Positions 33,444-36,633 of a DNA stretch of 36,633 nt are shown in pieces. Source of the DNA: Microbacteriaceae bacterium (lineage in GTDB: Bacteria; Actinomycetota; Actinomycetes; Actinomycetales; Microbacteriaceae); NCBI GenBank assembly GCA_947453475.1, contig CANGGK010000008.1:1-36633 (forward strand), in the 5' to 3' direction. Below the pieces are notes generated by a model. The model did not search any database, was not told the origin of the DNA, and was given only the letters and a program-made list of their open reading frames with translations. The number at the start of each line of letters is the position of its first letter. Position 1 is the stretch's first letter. The position numbers were made by a program, and so were the translations under genes.

Positions 33444-33509
33444 ACAGGAAAAACCCTTTGAAAATAACGGATTCCCCTAGGTTTGGCGAAATATTTTGCT
33501 GAAAGCGCT

Positions 33510-33920
33510 TTAGTCGGTGCCGACGGTGATTCGAGACTTCAAAACGATAAGCGAATCGATCACCAAGGTGCCCAAAATTGATGCGACCAGGGTGAAAAAC
33601 AGCACCGGACCGGCGATGAATACGGCCCCCTTCAACACGGCGATTAGCACTACAAATCCGACCAGCTTCACGATCCAACCACCCAGAACAACTCCGAAAA
33701 ACCCGCCGAGTGAGAGCTTGCCGCCGAACCTCACGGATAGGGCCGTCAAGCTGCTAAATAGAAGCGCCAAGCCGGCTCCAATCAGCCCGCTGATCAGGCC
33801 GTTGACACCGGCAAAAATGAGCCCAAGCCCACCACCTACAACAGCAATAATCGCGACGAGAAGCAGCCCCTGCTTGAGCACTGCCGAAAATACCTCGGTA
33901 AGGTTGGTGGCTTTAGACAT
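33510..33920 (-). CDS. AtpI-like/ATP synthase-associated membrane protein
   Basis: 136 aa hydrophobic protein with GLIGAGLALLFSSLTALSVRFGGKL, directly upstream of atpB. Confidence 0.7.
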   Translation of the reverse strand: MSKATNLTEVFSAVLKQGLLLVAIIAVVGGGLGLIFAGVNGLISGLIGAGLALLFSSLTALSVRFGGKLSLGGFFGVVLGGWIVKLVGFVVLIAVLKGAVFIAGPVLFFTLVASILGTLVIDSLIVLKSRITVGTD

Positions 33921-35028
33921 TAGAACTCACTTTCGACGCCGCGCGCTGTTTGAGCACCGGCCAGACGGTGTAGGTGGATGCTGCAATTAGGCCGATACCT
34001 GAGAAAATCCAGACGCCCCAGGCAGGCATGAAGAAAAACATTAAGCAGGTAATCGAAATCAGGGCGGTCCAGACATAGAAAACCAAGACTGACCCCAGGT
34101 GAGTGTGACCAAAATCTTGCAGTCGGTGGTGCAAATGCTGACGATCTGCGGTGAATGGAGACTTTCCCGCTCGAAGCCTTCTCAACACGGCAAGCGTGAA
34201 GTCGAGCAGTGGCAAAACCAGGATGGCCAGCGGCAAAATCAAGGGAATGAAAGCCGGCAAGAAGTCATCCTTGGCAGCCACGTGTGGGTCGACCTGGCCG
34301 GTTACGGTTAGTGCTGAAACCGCCATGAGCATGCCGAGTAGCATGGCTCCCGAATCGCCCATGAAGATCTTGGCGCGGTGCCAGTTATAAGGCAAGAAGC
34401 CGATGCACATTCCGATGACGATGGCCGATAGCACCGAGGCAAGGTTGAAGTAATTGGTGGGCGAGGTCTGCTGCGAAAGCAGGTAACTGTAGGCAAAGAA
34501 CACCGAGGTTCCAATGAGCACGACACCGGCTACAAGCCCATCCAAGCCGTCAATGAAGTTCACCGCGTTCATCACCAGAACGGTCAAGAAAACAGTCGCC
34601 ACGAATGACAACCCGAAGCTGCCGATGGTGATGCCGGCAATCGGTAGCGAAACAATCTGCACACCCTGCCACGCCAGGATGCCCGCGACGACAAACTGAC
34701 CGGCTAGCTTCAAAGTCCAGTCGAGGTCATAAAGATCATCTAGAAAACCAATCAAGGTGATTAGAAATGCCGCGGCGATAATCGCTAACACTCGACCTGG
34801 TTCGACGAAAACGCTGTGGAACCAACCTAAACTGGCCGAGAAACCCATGGCTGCCAAGAAACCGGCGAACATTGCGACGCCACCGAGTCGGGGCGTCGGT
34901 CGTGTGTGAGAATCGCGAGCGCGAATCTGCGGGTAGAGCTTGTACTTGTGGCTGATCTTTAGCGTCGCAAACGTGCCGAAGAACGTGATTACGGCCGCAA
35001 ACAGCATCGTCAGCAAATAGGCGCGCAT
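33913..35028 (-). CDS. Undecaprenyl-phosphate GlcNAc-1-phosphate transferase-like (WecA/TagO/MraY superfamily)
   Basis: RDSHTRPTPRLGGVAMF, FLDDLYDLDW, NAVNFIDGLDGLVAGV, FMGDSGAMLLG, HLHHRL. Confidence 0.94.
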   Translation of the reverse strand: MRAYLLTMLFAAVITFFGTFATLKISHKYKLYPQIRARDSHTRPTPRLGGVAMFAGFLAAMGFSASLGWFHSVFVEPGRVLAIIAAAFLITLIGFLDDLYDLDWTLKLAGQFVVAGILAWQGVQIVSLPIAGITIGSFGLSFVATVFLTVLVMNAVNFIDGLDGLVAGVVLIGTSVFFAYSYLLSQQTSPTNYFNLASVLSAIVIGMCIGFLPYNWHRAKIFMGDSGAMLLGMLMAVSALTVTGQVDPHVAAKDDFLPAFIPLILPLAILVLPLLDFTLAVLRRLRAGKSPFTADRQHLHHRLQDFGHTHLGSVLVFYVWTALISITCLMFFFMPAWGVWIFSGIGLIAASTYTVWPVLKQRAASKVSSNV

Positions 35029-35723
35029 TAGTTGACGGCCTCGGTGAGCAGCGAGCCTGCAATGGTGCGAATCTTGTCGGCACTAAGTGCACCGGCACGA
35101 ACAATCTTGATTTTGCCGGTGGTTTCGAGCTTGCCATTCGTGTAGGTGTCGATCACGTCGGTGAGATCAAGGATGGTCGATGCCTCACCCTTCGGGCTGG
35201 TGCCGCCATCAAGGTATACCTGAACGCTTTCGCCAAGATAGGCCTCGGCTTGTTGGCAGGTTGTGGCTGCCGGCTGGCCGGTGAGATTGGCGCTCGAAAC
35301 AGCCATTGGCCCGACCTCTTCGAGAAGCGCAAGTGCAATTTTGTGGTCTGGCATTCGAAGTGCCACCGTGCCCTTGGTTTCGCCGAGATCCCAGTTGAGC
35401 GAGGGCTGGGCGCGAAGAATCATGGTCAGGGCACCGGGCCAAAAAGTCTCGGCAAGCCGCATGGCAACCTCGGGAATTTGGTCGGCAAGAGCCTGCAAGG
35501 TGTTGATGTTTGGAATCAATACCGGTGGTGGTGACTGCGGCCCGCGACCCTTTGCCGCCAGCAGAGCCTGAACACCCTTGGCCGAGAAGGCATCACAGCC
35601 GATGCCATAGACGGTGTCGGTTGGCATAACCACAAGTTCATTGCGCCCCAAAGAGACCTTGGCCAGTCGCATTCCGGTAAGAAGGTCGGTGTCGAGCGAG
35701 CAGTCGTAAATGCGCGTTGCCAT
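35028..35723 (-). CDS. L-threonylcarbamoyladenylate synthase (Sua5/YwlC/TsaC type)
   Basis: VMPTDTVYGIGCDAF, KGRGPQSPPPVLI, VALRMPDH, SSANLTGQPAATT. Confidence 0.94.
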   Translation of the reverse strand: MATRIYDCSLDTDLLTGMRLAKVSLGRNELVVMPTDTVYGIGCDAFSAKGVQALLAAKGRGPQSPPPVLIPNINTLQALADQIPEVAMRLAETFWPGALTMILRAQPSLNWDLGETKGTVALRMPDHKIALALLEEVGPMAVSSANLTGQPAATTCQQAEAYLGESVQVYLDGGTSPKGEASTILDLTDVIDTYTNGKLETTGKIKIVRAGALSADKIRTIAGSLLTEAVN

Positions 35724-35757
35724 CGGCTCTCCTACCTCTCGACCCTGAAAATCTAGA

Positions 35758-36624
35758 TTACTTAATGGCGGTTACGGCTCGGTCGCGATCGGTTAGATCG
35801 CGATGAGCGCGAACTTCACGCCATCCATCAGCCAATAGTAGTTGACACACCTGTTCAGATTGCGAGTCTGCGTGTTCGACAATCAAGGTTCCCCCGTCGA
35901 CCAAAAGGCGTTTTGCAGTAGCCGAGACAAGGTGCATGACCGACATTCCGTCTTCGCCGCCATACAGTGCAAGCGCCGGGTCGTTAAGTCGAACCTCTGC
36001 GTCGCGGGGAATCGCATCGGTCGGAATATAAGGCGGGTTGGATGCGACAACCGAGACTGTACCGTTCAGTTCAGCAAAGGCATCGGCCAAATCGCCATGA
36101 ACAAGGTGTGCATCGCATTGCCCGTCATACTTGGCGAAGTTTGCCGAAGTGAAGGGGTATGCGTCGTCAGACTTCTCGACCGCATAAATCTTGGCCGACG
36201 GGTTTTCTGTGGCAATGGCCAGGGCAATCGCACCTGAGCCGGTGCCGAGGTCAACCGCTATCGGTTGGTCTGCGCCAGCGGCCAAGGCTTCGTGGATAGC
36301 GTCGATAGCCAGCTGGGCAACGAACTCGGTTTCCGGGCGCGGGATAAACACTCCCCTGCCGACCTTGAGTTCAAGCTGCCTGAAATATGCAATGCCGGTG
36401 ATGTGCTGCAGCGGTTCGCGCGCTAAACGGCGGCCGTATAGGTCGGAAAGCTGTTCTGCCTGATGTTCATCGATGCATGCACCAATCAAAATCTGGGCCT
36501 GCACTCCCCCACGGCTAAGCCCAAGGATGTGCCCGGCGAGAAGTTCGGCATCGGCTAGAGCCGAGTCGATTCCCACCGACTCGAATCGCTCAGCTGCATG
36601 TCGAACCAGTTCGCCAAGTAACAC
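35758..36624 (-). CDS. prmC: Peptide chain release factor N5-glutamine methyltransferase
   Basis: FIPRPETEFV, VDLGTGSGAIALAIA, VASNPPYIP; GTG at 36624 may be the start, or the gene may extend past the window. Confidence 0.94.
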   Translation of the reverse strand: MLLGELVRHAAERFESVGIDSALADAELLAGHILGLSRGGVQAQILIGACIDEHQAEQLSDLYGRRLAREPLQHITGIAYFRQLELKVGRGVFIPRPETEFVAQLAIDAIHEALAAGADQPIAVDLGTGSGAIALAIATENPSAKIYAVEKSDDAYPFTSANFAKYDGQCDAHLVHGDLADAFAELNGTVSVVASNPPYIPTDAIPRDAEVRLNDPALALYGGEDGMSVMHLVSATAKRLLVDGGTLIVEHADSQSEQVCQLLLADGWREVRAHRDLTDRDRAVTAIK

Positions 36625-36633
36625 GAGTGGTTC

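Noticed and set aside
33397-33678. 93-aa minus-strand ORF upstream of atpB
   Set aside because: Off-frame overlap with the AtpI-like gene; composition typical of spurious ORFs.

Overview
The window is a compact housekeeping and metabolic segment from an actinobacterial chromosome. Gene order and protein style suggest a Microbacteriaceae-like, streamlined genome; this is inference and was not searched. From left to right: rpsO (partial), a DUF805 membrane protein, ribF, two small membrane proteins, truB, rbfA, infB, ylxR, nusA, proS, ispG, an RseP-type protease and dxr. Next comes a putrescine/polyamine import and catabolism island: gabT, potCBAD, an orphan FtsK/SpoIIIE (EccC-like) ATPase, a gamma-aminobutyraldehyde dehydrogenase, an Lrp/AsnC regulator and a class III aminotransferase. 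This is followed by ogt and tag (alkylation repair), yaaA, a PduO-type cobalamin adenosyltransferase, the atpIBEFHAGDC operon, a WecA/TagO-like transferase, a Sua5/TsaC-type synthase and prmC. I saw no tRNA, rRNA, CRISPR array, transposon or phage module. The points most worth a second look are: an orphan EccC-like ATPase inside the polyamine operon; atpB apparently starting at CTG behind an AGGAG Shine-Dalgarno; paired ATTTGC operators between patD and lrp; no rimP between proS and nusA; recurrent TAGACT-type -10 boxes, some in leaderless position; a hairpin covering the infB ribosome-binding site; and an MGMT with GCHR in place of PCHR. None of these amounts to a proven new system.
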